DNA of 64,000 bases, taken from contig NW_003314289.1 of the NCBI RefSeq assembly GCF_000143415.4, positions 996,402 through 1,060,401 on the forward strand. Reading direction: 5' to 3'. The stretch is from Selaginella moellendorffii. Its lineage: Eukaryota > Streptophyta > Lycopodiopsida > Selaginellales > Selaginellaceae. Below the pieces are notes generated by a model. It was not told where the DNA came from and did not search any database. It saw only the letters and a list, made by a program, of their open reading frames with translations. Position numbers and translations under genes: made by a program. Of this stretch, positions 10,641 through 22,358 are shown one piece after another (the stretch's first letter is position 1; each line of letters opens with the position of its first letter).

Positions 10641-11763
10641 TTGAAAAAAAAAAAGCAATAGAGAGCTTTATCTAGAGATGAGAAACTCCAAGTGAATATG
10701 TGAACATATATTTCTTTTGTATATTTTAATGTATGCAGTAAGGGGGGAACTAGTTAATATAAAGCTTCTTTATATACAATATTGATGGATTGATTAAAAT
10801 TAAGTGGCCTTGTGTATGAGTTGTGTCAAGTTGATCATTAATTGTTGTGGTGATGTGCATTTTGAAAATGCAATATAAATTTGGCTATGAGTAAACATTG
10901 GCTAAGGTAAGTAGATGGCTACACAATCAAATTTTTGACCTTGGTAGTTTAAAATTGTCACCAAGACAAAGGGGAAATTATTTTCTAGACATGTGAAATA
11001 AAACATCAAATTCAAAGAGTATTAAGCTAATGTATGGGATAAAATTTTTAGTACATTTAAATTCACCTATAATCTAAAACTTTATATGAAGGTTTTTGAT
11101 CACTAGTCAAATTGATAATTATTTGAGAAACTTGAAACAAAATAATTCTCCATTCAATGGCATTACAAGTGGTGACTTCTATCAAACATTATCAATTATC
11201 CTACATGGTCACCGAGCACAATTTATTTTTACATCCATAGCATATAAAATGTTTTTTAAAAAATTTAATTGCAAATAAACAAACTTAACCCTAAATTCCA
11301 GAATGGTTGTTTGATGGAAATAATTATACACTAAACTCTGTTTTTCCATTTGATTCTATCTTTCTTCCTTCAAACTAATTTGAACTACTTTTAATATTGA
11401 TTTTGTATTCCCATGCATCAAAGGCATTTCAAATGTTCAAATTGCAACAAACAGAGCCATTTTAACACCATTTAATGATGATACATTTTTAATTAAAAAT
11501 AATATCATCTCTCAATTACTAAGTCCACTTTAAATTTACACTAATATTGACTTTATTAATTTTTAAGCATTTTGAAAATTTCCCGATTAAATGTTTTAAC
11601 TCTATTACTCCATTTAGACTACCATTGCACAAATTGATATTAAAAGAAGATTGTATCATTATTCTTATAAGAAACATGTCTCCAACAATTGGATTATATA
11701 ATAGTACTTGATCAATAAATAAAGCCAACTTTTTTTTATGGAACTCAAAATACTTTATCATTA
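10641..11763. other. AT-rich DNA without a supported gene
   Basis: Only short frames (60-80 codons) of biased composition occur. None has a recognisable motif or a plausible plant codon pattern. Nothing else is seen. Confidence 0.5.
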
Positions 11764-12048
11764 TGCTTTATTTCGTTAAAGTGGAACTTTTCATTATCCC
11801 ACTTATGGTGTGTGGCCACATGCCATTTTTATAACAACAATAAAAAATTGAAGTTTTAGCTTTATAATTTATAAATTATAAACTTTTTATATGATTTTGT
11901 GTTATAATATTGTGAAATATAAAAAATAAATTAAAAAACTGATAGAAATATTAATAAATATTAATTAAGTACTAGGAAATGGCATGTGGATACATGCTAA
12001 TTAATGTCCCACTTTACTGAATAAGTTCCACTTTAACGAAATAAAGCA
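11764..12048. mobile_element. MITE, copy 1 (285 bp, mariner/Stowaway-like)
   Basis: The terminal inverted repeats are about 24 bp, TGCTTTATTTCGTTAAAGTG... against its complement at the right end. They are followed by subterminal CCCACTT blocks. The left flank is TA; the right flank is TC, read as a decayed TA duplication. It is nearly identical to the copy at 25063. It encodes nothing and would depend on a transposase elsewhere. The TA flank suggests the Tc1/mariner superfamily by inference. Confidence 0.85.
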
Positions 12049-13130
12049 TCATTGCATTTAGCAAATATGTTTTTCTAGTGCTACCAGGGCCATCAATAAA
12101 AATAAAGTGGATACTATTGGTTGAACACTTGATAGTATTAACAAATTCATTGAATATAATTAATTATTCAATATTCCAATTTACAAAATCATGGTAACTT
12201 TCTATATATGAATGATTACAATTGAGTGTTGATTGAGTAGGTAAGTTGTATGATTGGGTTGTTTTACTATGTATTTTCATTCTTGAGTTGATGTTTATTA
12301 AAGCAAGTTTATATCAGCATGCAATATTTATTCTAGCAAAAAAGTTGATCCTTCAAATTATCCCAAAGATAAATTGGGTATTCATGCAGTATTTATTCTA
12401 ACAAAAAATATGACCCTTTAAAAATATCCCAAAGATATAGTGGGTCTTGTAAACTGTAAAAAATATATATTAAAGTGAAATCTGTGTAAGCATTTAAAAA
12501 TTGCATGCTTCTTGCAAATAACAGCAAAAAGCCTCTTGCAACAATAGTTTACTGAAATTTTTAGTAAATTACATCATTACCTATTTTAATATTGTCAAAT
12601 GATATAACACCTATTTTAATACATAAGTTGTATAACTTGGTATTTAAAAGAAATGGTTGAGGAATAATTCTTTGCTTTTGCCAACATTGCCATATGTAAA
12701 CATATTACAATATATGTATGTTGTCTTGCATTTGGATCATTACTATCGAGCTTAACCTATTTTGTTAAGATTGTTTTATTACATGCTACTTTTTGTAAGG
12801 CATTGTGATATGGGCCTTCTGTAAAATACATATTTTGGAAGTCCGGAAGATAAATGCATTTTAAAATTTGAATATCCTTGAAATATATCAAGTATTTATA
12901 AAAGTTAGGAAGTTGATATTCCAAAAGCTATTAGAACATGTCACATGATGAGTTTCTCACTTCAAAAACTAGGCAAGTACAAATCATTAACTTTGGATTA
13001 TCAACCTTCTCCTCTTCTCTTGTGAGAATTGCAGAATGGGAGATTGGGCAGTGTTACTAGTGTTCTAGAGAAAAAGAACCTTTTTCATTATTAATATATC
13101 TTGGGAATAGGAAACAACAGCAGTTTCCTT
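12049..13130 (+). repeat. Dispersed repeat, unit B, and RS-gene 3' flank
   Basis: Bases ~12075-12975 repeat unit A at 10.14-10.64 kb with extra DNA between the shared blocks. Bases ~12350-12560 contain reverse-complement relatives of the fold-back spacer (5335-5530). From ~13040 the sequence (GAACCTTTTTCATTATTAAT) matches the DNA 3' of RS copy 4 near 22225. Confidence 0.6.
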
Positions 13131-13209
13131 CCTTAAGCACACAGGTCTGTGTTGCTATAAGCTTCCATTCATGGAACCACGACGAAGGTGAGAGCTCTTC
13201 AAGTAGAGC

Positions 13210-14316
13210 TCAAACTCTTTCACCTCGTCGCAGGCAGTTTCCTGACGCTGGCCTCGGGATTCCACTCTCCCTCAGGTACGCCCAGCCTCCCCTCTGATAC
13301 GAGAAGTCCTGCTCCGACTCATTGAGGCATTCTTCCTCGAGTTGAGAGCAACTCTGGCTTGTTACGTGCCACACCCTGAAAGGAACGTCACGAGGCTTGT
13401 CCACTGCCCGGCACTCCAGAAACAGCTGCTGTAAACCCGCGAAGTCTTCCCTGAGCAGCTCTGCAAACTTGGTGTTGCCACACACGAAAACAGTCCTCCA
13501 GGAGCCAGCGCCTCCGTCGATACCAGTGGCTGCATCGGCAAACAGATTAGCCGACTCCACATATTCAGCATCATCCTGCTGGCCATGGAGCTTAAGCCAT
13601 TGCAGAATGACCTGCCAGGAAAAGAAGAATCAGTACCGATCGATCAAGTAGAAAACTTCTTCATTGAAAGTCACCGTCTTGCTTCGGGTTGGCAGCATTG
13701 CCTTGGGTCGCCCAAACAATGTGATCACCCTCCAGCCCGGTACCTGGTCGTAGTTGTGGTGTGCGAACAAGGCACCGAAACGGAGACGCTTGGTCACCCA
13801 GGTGCCCAGCTCCGTTCCTCGGAGATGAGCATCATTGAACACCTGGTAGGCAGCCTTGTCGCACAAGAAGATGTCGCTCTTCTTCCCATCCTCGTCCCGA
13901 GGAGTGTCCCTGTTACGAACTGGAAAGAAGCCATACTTCATAGCCACCACCTCATCCAGTCCGGTGGGGTGGAGCTTGCCTGGAATGGGGACCCAACCAG
14001 TGGCCTCCTCCTCCTCCTCCTCTGCCTCCTCCGTGCATGGACGCCTCGGGGAGGCGTCGCCCCTCCTGCTACGCCTGCGCTTGGGGCTCCTGGAGCGCGG
14101 CCTGTCACCCGAGCGTGGCCTGCGGGAGCTAGAGGCATCCATTCCATCGTCGTGCCTGCGCTTGCCCGAGCGTCGCTTGCGCAAGCTAGAGTGCCTGCGA
14201 TCCATTCCATCGTCGTCCCTGCTGCTAGGCCAGCGCTTTGCAGGCGGCCTGCGATCGTCGTCCCGAGGCCCGCGCTCTGGCCTGGCACTTGCGTGACGCA
14301 GGCAAGTCGTCCTCAT
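13210..14316 (-). pseudogene. RS-family protein, copy 2 (one frame break)
   Basis: The first part, 14316 to 13630, encodes an RS-rich arm of ~105 residues, a Glu run, and the conserved unit up to FNEEVFYLIDRY, where a stop intervenes. Reading then resumes in another frame from ILQWLKLHGQQDDAE to a stop at 13210. The break falls at a T-rich stretch ending in CAG that copies 1, 3 and 4 read through in frame. Either this is a frameshift or, less likely, a very short intron of under 30 bases. The N-terminus (MRTTCLRHASARPERGPRDD) differs from copy 1 but aligns from ARPERGPRD on. A frameshift is the simpler explanation, so it is listed as broken. Confidence 0.65.
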
Positions 14317-14908
14317 GCCCTAATCTCGATTAGGTTAAAATATAAACAAGGGATGTTTAGAGTTTTCTGGATGGTGATCCTGCTTTGATTGGGCAGCTTA
14401 CAAAGATTGTTTGGCAGCCACTGCAGTCTTGGATTGTGTTGTTACTGCACTTTGGTTGAATTTGTTACTACCACACTTTGGTTGAATTTCACAGCAGCAT
14501 TTTCCTTGGAACAAATGAAATTAAAGGTTATCTGGCAGCCTTGTGCCTTTACATGTAAGGAATTCTGTGGATGCACAATCCACCAACACCGTTTCAACTA
14601 AACCATGGTGGCAACACACAGAATCTAAGAAAGCAGTTGCTGCGTCGATCTAGGTGAAGATTGCCATCCAGAGAACCTTAAACAGTTCACTTCTCTATAT
14701 TTTACTTCAAAAATACCGAGTAAGTTGCTCTTCCCCATAGTACCATCTGGCCCCAATGGGCTCAATCACTAAGAAGAAAGGAAATTGACTGGTAGCTACT
14801 GGACTAGCAAACAATTTTCAACTTCTCCATTGCCGGCTGCTTTGACATTTTCTATCTAGAGATATCAATGTTTTTGGTCTTGGATGGTCGTGCGTGAAAG
14901 ATAGATAA
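14317..14908. repeat. 5' flank of RS copy 2, shared with copy 1
   Basis: Matches ~3590-3980 upstream of RS copy 1 (TTGCACTTTG..., CCTTGGAACAAATGAAAT, GAAAGGAAATTGACTGGTAG). A local duplication CACTTTGGTTGAATTT occurs twice near 14450 and 14475. It is non-coding. Confidence 0.65.
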
Positions 14909-15275
14909 CTGCTATAGATGTAGAATTTACACGTATGAAGGTTAGTCTTTTCCAGACAATGGTAACACTGTCTGAGGTTGTGACTTCCAAAGTCTAGAAG
15001 GAGCTGGAAATTGCGGAAAAGAAGGCCAAAGAGCTGACTGACGATCTTGCTGCTGTCCAGTTCACTCCGCACAGTAAAAACGGCAAAATGCTCATGGCAA
15101 AGTGTCGTACGCTGCAAGAGGAAAACGAAGAAATAGGGAGGGAGGCTTCGGAGGGCAAGGTTCGTGTCTTTCCGGTATCTTGGACTTGTTTCAAGCAGAA
15201 CGTTACAGATACATGATCTGGAAACAAGGCTGGCTGTTCAAAAGTCGTTGAGCTCTGAATTGAAACGCGGTTATC
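14909..15275 (+). pseudogene. FIP37/WTAP-like gene fragment, left copy
   Basis: On the plus strand the sequence reads MKVSLFQTMVTLSEVVTSKV, a stop, then KELEIAEKKAKELTDDLAAV and KNGKMLMAKCRTLQEENEEI. A splice-like junction (GAGGGCAAG then GTTCGT) follows, and then HDLETRLAVQKSLSSELKRG. This is the coiled-coil core of the FIP37/WTAP family, the m6A-methyltransferase accessory subunit. An in-frame TAG in the first exon breaks it. The first 161 bp are repeated in reverse at 15800-15960 on the other side of the assembly gap. More exons may lie inside the gap (15310-15377 still reads like coiled coil). The family call is from memory of its conserved core. Confidence 0.6.
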
Positions 15276-15377
15276 AAGGTTTGTAATCTCACAACGAATC
15301 TCCTGAGCGTTCTAAAGGTTTAAAATGTTGCGCCAGAGCTGTTTCGGTACGTCCGTGATCTCAATGCGGAAATGAGA

Positions 15378-15799
15378 NNNNNNNNNNNNNNNNNNNNNNN
15401 NNNNNNNNNNNNNNNNNNNNNNNNNNNNNNNNNNNNNNNNNNNNNNNNNNNNNNNNNNNNNNNNNNNNNNNNNNNNNNNNNNNNNNNNNNNNNNNNNNNN
15501 NNNNNNNNNNNNNNNNNNNNNNNNNNNNNNNNNNNNNNNNNNNNNNNNNNNNNNNNNNNNNNNNNNNNNNNNNNNNNNNNNNNNNNNNNNNNNNNNNNNN
15601 NNNNNNNNNNNNNNNNNNNNNNNNNNNNNNNNNNNNNNNNNNNNNNNNNNNNNNNNNNNNNNNNNNNNNNNNNNNNNNNNNNNNNNNNNNNNNNNNNNNN
15701 NNNNNNNNNNNNNNNNNNNNNNNNNNNNNNNNNNNNNNNNNNNNNNNNNNNNNNNNNNNNNNNNNNNNNNNNNNNNNNNNNNNNNNNNNNNNNNNNNNN
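15378..15799. other. Assembly gap (422 N)
   Basis: A run of N. It sits inside the loop of an inverted repeat (arms 14909-15069 and 15800-15960). True length and content are unknown, and no frame crossing it can be trusted. Confidence 0.99.
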
Positions 15800-15960
15800 C
15801 GGAGTGAACTGGACAGCGGCGAGATCGTCAGTCAGCTCTTTGGCCTTCTTTTCCGCAATTTCCAGCTCCTTGTAGACTTTGGAAGTCACAACCTCAGACA
15901 GTGTTACCATTGTCTGGAAAAGACTAACCTTCATACGTGTAAATTCTACATGTATAGCAG
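15800..15960 (-). pseudogene. FIP37/WTAP-like fragment, inverted right copy
   Basis: Reverse complement of 14909-15069 with few differences. On the minus strand it reads through where the left copy has a stop (VTSKVYKELE). It joins directly to RS copy 3 at ~15968. Confidence 0.65.
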
Positions 15961-15967
15961 GATCCAG

Positions 15968-16651
15968 AAAGTATGGCTTCTTTCCAGTTCGTAACAGGGA
16001 CACTCCTCGGGACGAGGATGGGAAGAAGAGCGACATCTTCGTGTGCGACAAGGCTGCCTACCAGATGCTCAACGATGCTCATCTCCGAGGAACGGAGCTG
16101 GGTGATTGGGTGGCCAAGCGTCTCTGCCTCGGTGCCTTGTTCATGCACCACAACTACGACCAGGTACCGGGCTGGATGGTGATCACATTGTTTGGGCGAC
16201 CCAAGGCAATGCTGCCAACCCGAAGCAAGACAGTGACTTTCAATGAAGAAGGTTTCTCCTTGATCGATAGTATTGATTCTTCTTCTTTGTCCTCGCAGGT
16301 TATTCCGGAATGGCTCAAGCTCCATGGCCAGCAGGATGATGCTGAATGTGTGGAGTCGGCTCAGCCGCTTGCAGAAGCAGCCACTGAGTTCGACGTAGAC
16401 GCTTGCTGCTTCAGGTTTTTTTTCATGTGTGGCAGCACCAAGTTTGTAGAGCTGCTCAGGAAAGACTTCGTGTGTTTACAGCAGCTGTTTGTGGAGCACC
16501 GGGCAGTGGACAAGCCTCGTGACGTTCCTTTCAGGGTGTGGCACGTAACAAGCCTCAACTCGAGGAAGAATGCCTCAATGAGTCACAGCAGGAGTTCTCG
16601 TATCAGAAGGAAGGCTGGGCGTGCCTGAGGGAGACACCATGCCTGCGATGA
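15968..16651 (+). pseudogene. RS-family protein, copy 3 (5'-truncated, frameshifted)
   Basis: This copy starts abruptly at KYGFFPVRNRDTPRDEDG, so the whole RS arm is missing. It then follows the family unit through HHNYDQVPGW, IPEWLKLHGQQDDAE and DVPFRVWHVTS. A small deletion after that point shifts the frame; the expected LEEECLNES continues in another frame to a stop near 16651. It is on the plus strand, opposite to the other four copies. Its 5' boundary is the FIP37-like inverted arm. Confidence 0.75.
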
Positions 16652-17230
16652 GATGAAAGAAATTGAGCTCTACTTAAAGAGCTCTCACGTTCGTCGTGAT
16701 GTTTAGAAAGTTTCTGCGGAAGCTCATATTAACATGACTTAGAAAGAGCCTGAGGGGGAATGGAATCCCAATTCAAGATACTGCTCTTACCTAATATATA
16801 TTTATAATGAAAATGGTTCCCTTCCTCTAGAACACTACTAAGCACTTCCATTCCACAAGCCTCAGCTTTATTCTATGAATATTTTTTTTAAAATTATTTA
16901 TTAATCTTATATTTATTAAAGAGTTTAAAATGTGGAACAAAAGAATTATACAGGTGTAAATGATGGAATATGGAAGGAATACAACTGTGAGTGCATGAAA
17001 TATAAAAAAGGAATACAGAAATGTGCATATTAATTAGCCCAAAAACCTTAATTTATATACAATAGCAAATGGTTTATCTAATTTGAATTAGTTTTAAAGG
17101 AATAAGGATAGAATCAAATGGTAAAACAAAGTTTAATGTGTAATTACCAAGTCATATATTTATTCGCAATTGAAACTTTTAAAATAGATTCTATAGGCTA
17201 TTCATTCTTATAGATGTAAAAATAACTTAT
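16652..17230. repeat. RS 3' flank and inverted LTR-like fragment
   Basis: Bases 16660-16870 resemble the 3' flanks of the other RS copies. Bases ~16965-17110 match the reverse complement of ~20150-20290 (GAGTGCATG, ATGTGCATATTAAT and CCCAAAAACC in the same spacing). The gypsy remnant is therefore flanked by LTR-like pieces in opposite orientation. Confidence 0.5.
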
Positions 17231-17470
17231 GCTGTGACACGGGAGTTGTCCCAAACCCCATGGGACAATTAGTAATGTTTGATGAAAGTCACCCTTAAAA
17301 TAATAACAATGCCATGGAATGGAGATATATTTTTCTAGCTCAGTTGCCAGAGGCCGACTCAGTCATAACGTAGAACATTGTCTTTGTACATGTCTGTATA
17401 TCATAAAGTAGAACGTTCTCTCTGTATTATATATTCTCCAAGTAATGATGCTTGTAGCACTTAAACATAT
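17231..17470 (+). repeat. Possible LTR fragment
   Basis: Begins TGTGACACGGGAGTTGTCCC and contains a TATATATTCTCC stretch, reminiscent of plant LTRs. No matching second copy or target duplication was found. Weak. Confidence 0.25.
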
Positions 17471-17799
17471 CAAGTATGGAGTCCACGGCAAGAGCAAGCA
17501 GTGTAACAAATCCATTGTTAGCCTTCACTCTAAATGTGACACGAAAGAAGTACCTGTCTCAAAGGTGACATGATTTGAACTTCTGTGGAAAATAGACCAC
17601 ATGCCATCAGTCTAAGGGTATAGTTCAAGAAGACCAGCAGGATATCAGATCGACATCAATAATCTCTGATTGGTCCAAGTAACCACTCCAAAACTTGATT
17701 TTGTTGCCCCTGTCTCTAATTACATCAGGTAGCAGTTAAATATATCTAAAATATATGTGGCAGTAGAACTTACAACCAGTAAGGATTCGAGCGTCATAG

Positions 17800-20060
17800 T
17801 TTCAGCAACAATTGTGATATACCAAAGATGACTACTAACTTCATTGATGATATTTTGATCCACTCAGAGGGGATATAGAAGGAACACGTTTGTGATGTTC
17901 GTAAGGTGTTGGATCAGGTACGAGAAGTTAGTTTAAAGCTGAAGTAGTTGAAGTGCGTGTTTAAGTCCAAAGACACAACTTATTTTGGGTATTGTATTTC
18001 TCATGAGGGTTTGCAAGTTGATCTTGACAAACTTGTGGCTATTCTAAAGTGCCTTACTCCAAAGTGTGTGAATCATGTGCAATACTTCCTGAGAAAGGTC
18101 CAGTATCTCGCTCTTTTTGTTGATCATCTTTCTAATCACACTGCACTATTGCAAGCATTGTTAAAGTCGTCAATGTCATCTTTCATTTAGTCTGTAGACT
18201 GTGAGCAAGCAAATATGGATCTAAAAGAGCTGTTGATAACTCCTCCAGTTTTGGCATATCCTAACTACACTTGACCTTCCATTTTACACGTGGATGCTTC
18301 TGATATCGGTCTTAGAGGTGTATTGATGCAAAAAAGCTTGAGTGTGTTTGGTTAGCGCTATCCCATTGGATATATCAATCACATTTATATGGTTTTTAAA
18401 CATTACTAGAAGGTGATCATGCTGTAATTACTTCATTATTGAAACGGAAAAACTTGGTTAGTTGTATTACTTAGTGGGCTTTAAAGCTTCAAATATATAA
18501 TTTTAATGTTGTTCATCACCCGGGGGGGTTTATGGCTAATGCTGATGCCCTTTCTTGAGCTCTTCTTCTTTTTTCGCTCTCTTTTCATATTTCTAACAAA
18601 CATGTTATTCCAAAATTTGTGAATTTTTTGGATGAGGATTCTGTGCCGTTGGTGGTTGTTGTATTTGATATTCATGGTTTACAAGATGTAGAGCAAAATT
18701 TACCTTCTCTTAATGAGGTTTATAAGGCCCAAAAGATTGAGCTGTAAATTTTAAAGCTTTGCAATGGGTTTGAGAATTTTGTATCACTTGCTGATGATTT
18801 GCCATTTCAATATTTACATTTTTAATATTTCCTTGATGATAATCTTCTTTATTTTGTGAGAACAGATCCTGGTGATTACTTATGGCTAGTGATGCTTTCA
18901 ATCTTTATTCCACACTTTTTCCATTCCTACCATAATTCTCCTAATTCTCCTATGGGACATCGTCGTATGACTGAGAAGTTGCATAGGCCTTTCTATTGGC
19001 CAGAGATGCAATATAATATTATTTGATATATGCATAGTTACATTTAGTACCAAACTCATTATACTCCCCCTCATGCTACAAAAGGACGGTTGGAGTCAAT
19101 TGCAATTTTCTATCCATTTGAGTTAGTGGTGTTTGATTTGATAAGACTTTTTCTATGATTGACTATTGATAATGAATATGTCATTATTGCTTCTGACTAC
19201 TTAACTTATTGAGTGGAAGTAGGTGCTCTTCCTAGCGCATTTATAACTGTTGTTGGGTATTTCCTCCTTAATCGAGTAGTGTTCCAACATTCCTATCTTG
19301 AGCGGATTATTTTGGATAATAGTCCCATATTTATGATTGAGGCATTTTATGTTTTGAAGTTTTAATTGGGGATATGCCACACTTTTATGAATGTTTATCA
19401 TCCATAATTAGATGGTTTGATAGAACAGCTTGTTCATACCTTCAAAGGGATGATCATAAAGTATGTAAACTTTTAGCATTTAGATTGGGATGGATATTTG
19501 CCATATTTTCGGTATCTGTATGTTATAGGGCTATAGAGTTGTATTAGTGCTTCACCATATAAACTTTTATATAGTCATAATTCAATATTGCTAACAAAGT
19601 TAGGTTTACCTTTGCAATTGTTACAAACTGCTAATGCTAGGTTGTGGGATCAATATTTGACAAGCATTCATCCACTTGTCCAAGTAGAATTTACCGAACA
19701 CCTGGGCCATGTACAAGTGGGATAACAACATTATAACTCCCATCATTGTTCACTTGCGGAGTATAAAGTAGATGACTTAGTGTTAATCTGTTTTCTCCAT
19801 CTTATGGTACATGGATTATCTAAAGGGCTCCTTGCTTAGTAGAAATATCCATATCGAGTGTTGTGGCATGTTGTACTACAAGTTTATAAGGTTTAGCATG
19901 ATATTTAACAAGCCAATCCTTCAGAAATTGTGCATGTGCAGTGGCTAAAATACTTCATACAAAAAGATTAGGAATAATTAGCACCATCTACAAATCCACT
20001 AATGCCTCCTCCTGATGTTCCTCTAGACCCTGGCCTATCCATGAAAGAACCTTGATTGTG
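17800..20060 (+). mobile_element. Ty3/gypsy retrotransposon pol remnant (decayed)
   Basis: Reading across frames and stops gives the ordered hallmarks of a gypsy polyprotein. The reverse-transcriptase end is FIDDILIHSE near 17840, then TTYFGYCISHEGLQVD. An RNase H start (DASDIGL) lies near 18295. The integrase zinc-finger region GHRRMTEKLHRPFYWPEM is near 18960. Core integrase blocks follow between 19080 and 19450. Many stops show it is long dead. Neither gag nor a clear primer-binding site was found. LTR-like sequence with a TATATAAGCTAGGGTTTTTG block lies to the right. Confidence 0.8.
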
Positions 20061-20079
20061 TTTTATTATTTTGAGACGA

Positions 20080-20290
20080 AAGAATGATATAAGGTCCAAA
20101 TGTATGGCAATGATGCTATATATTAATATTAGCATAGTGGGATTTTGGTAGCTATTGAATTGGTTTCAATCTAGACTACTCACTCCTATATATAAGCTAG
20201 GGTTTTTGGGTTCATTAATATGCACATATCTTGTATTCTCTTTCTATATTCCATGCACTCATAAAATTTTATTAATTTGATATACATACT
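20080..20290 (+). repeat. LTR-like sequence right of gypsy remnant
   Basis: It contains a TATATAAGC promoter-like motif near 20190-20200. Part of it recurs in reverse at ~16965-17110. Exact ends are not visible. Confidence 0.45.
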
Positions 20291-20394
20291 TCTTAGTGGA
20301 AGAAGATCTAATAAAAAAAATATTCAAAAAAATATTTACATCTTTAAATATTTACTAGATATTAAACTAATATATAAATAAATTTAAATATACT

Positions 20395-20488
20395 CATATA
20401 ATATATCACTTAGTAAAGTCAATACAAAAATATTAAATAATTTTCCATCATGAATGTCACTTAAAAAAACTTATTCAACAAAGTTTTC

Positions 20489-20530
<42 letters not shown>

Positions 20531-20585
20531 CTTTTAAATTAAGGTTTCTAATCTGAAAATAAAACTTTTTCTCAGTAAACTCATA
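20395..20585 (+). repeat. Diverged fold-back-arm repeat with (TA)n
   Basis: Resembles 5850-6010 (ATATATCACTTAGTA, CACTT..AAAAAACTTA, TTAATTAAGGTTT-like and TACTCAT blocks). A TA microsatellite at 20494-20529 has expanded within it. Confidence 0.6.
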
Positions 20586-22107
20586 CAAAAAATAGCAAAG
20601 AAAAGATTTTAATGATAATAGTATTTTGAATTTTTACAATGTCTTTTTTATAAGTTTTCTTAATGTATTAGAATTTTATTAAAACATTTAAAATAAAATT
20701 TATATATTTTGGTTATATCAAACTCAATCTAAATTTATAACTTGTAAAAAAGAATAAATGAATATTTTATAATATTAATATTGAAAAATTACTCATTTCA
20801 AACATTATTAAACTAAACCAAGTATATCTTTTTACAAATCATTAAGTTATAAATTATTACATTATTAAACTCTCTCTTTATTTTTTGAGATAGAATGTGT
20901 TATGTAGGCATGATTTGTTAATATTATAAAGAAATGAAGTTTTTTTTATTAATATATACTAAGTGGAAATAAAAAATATAAGCAATTTTTTCACACTAGT
21001 GTTGCATTCCCAATTTATGTTGTTATGAGTTTTTATACAAAATAATTAGAGAAAATAAAAATAATTCATCATATTATTACAATTGTATTGTGTAATTTTT
21101 CTATTTGTATATTTTAAATATTTTTTGCTAAATAAATTTTAATTCTTAAGGGTGGTTAAAAACTATTTATGATGGTTATGTATACCAATGTTTTTTTATT
21201 ACTAGTGTATTAATAATGAAAAATATTCTCTAATATACATAATAAGATTCAGTTATATACAATCTTAAAAGGTAATTTTTGAAAAATATTTCTATCTAGA
21301 CTCCTTATAAAAATATTAAATTTTTTATTTTAAATTTAAATATTATACTGAAAAATATGTTATAAAATTTATAGACATAATAAATGAGATAGAATATTAA
21401 AGAGTTTTGCTAACTTTGTTTTTTATTTTAAAAAAATTATTAAAATCTATAAAATATTACTTTATCAATATTGGTATTTTGAATCTGTAAAATATATTTA
21501 TTTAAATGTTTCTAAATATTTTTTTTACTTCTTTTTAAATATAAATTTATTAAGCTTTATTATTATGGTATGCTCACCCTTCATTTAGCACTCATTGTGA
21601 TTTATAAATTGTATACTTATATAAAAAATTGATGGATAACACTAATTAATTTCTAATGGTTTTTGTTATTAGAGATTTACTAATAGGTTGAATAAGTTTT
21701 TGAAAAACATATCAATGTAAAAGTCAAAAAAATATTATTTAATTGCATTAATAATTACTTGCATCTATAAATCCTTCCCAATACCACTGAAGTTAGGGTT
21801 TTATTTGTGGACAAGATTTTTAAATTATCAGATTAGTGTAAACTAGATCATAATTTATTTATATAATATATAGCTTTATTAATTGGTATCATACTAATTT
21901 GAAATATGTATGCTTATTATGTAGGACCTTCTTTGATCAGGGTGTGATAATTAATTAAAGAATTATTAATTTAAAGAAGGAATTACAGAAAGAGAGAAAG
22001 TTAACGGAAGAAGATTCAATGAAATCAAAATAATATCCAAATCAATGACTCTTTATTAAATATAATATTAGTAAATAAATGTTTTTAGATATATTCATAG
22101 AAAGTAT
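20586..22107. other. AT-rich intergenic DNA
   Basis: Over 1.5 kb of extremely AT-rich sequence without a supported frame. Bases ~20955-21020 (AATATATACTAAGTGGAAAT) resemble the fold-back spacer near 5620. Bases ~21890-22020 resemble 6520-6720 (CTTATTATGTAGGACCTT). These are more debris of the same repeat family. Confidence 0.5.
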
Positions 22108-22185
22108 GCAAGCTATCATCTAGTAAAGCCAATGTTAACTGTGGATGCAAGCTATCATCTAGTAAAGCCAATGTTAACTGTGGAT
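22108..22185 (+). repeat. 39-bp perfect tandem duplication
   Basis: Two identical 39-bp units beginning GCAAGCTATCATCTAGTAAA lie at 22108-22146 and 22147-22185. They sit just 3' of RS copy 4. Confidence 0.9.
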
Positions 22186-22358
22186 GAGAGATTGGGCAAT
22201 GTTTGCTAATGTTGCAAAGGACAGGAACCTTTTTCATTCTTAATATATATTAAATGGGAATAAAAAATAAGAACAATTTCCTAAAGCTGGCACTAAGATT
22301 CCACTCCCCCTCAAGCACTTCCCCAAGTTGTCTTCCATGAGAGCTCTTCAAGTAGAGC

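Noticed and set aside
15320-16051. Frames running through the run of N
   Set aside because: They depend on unknown bases. Only the 161-bp FIP37-like arm next to the gap is informative.
22108-22185. Repeat array resembling CRISPR
   Set aside because: Only two adjoining 39-bp units without spacers, in a plant nuclear context.
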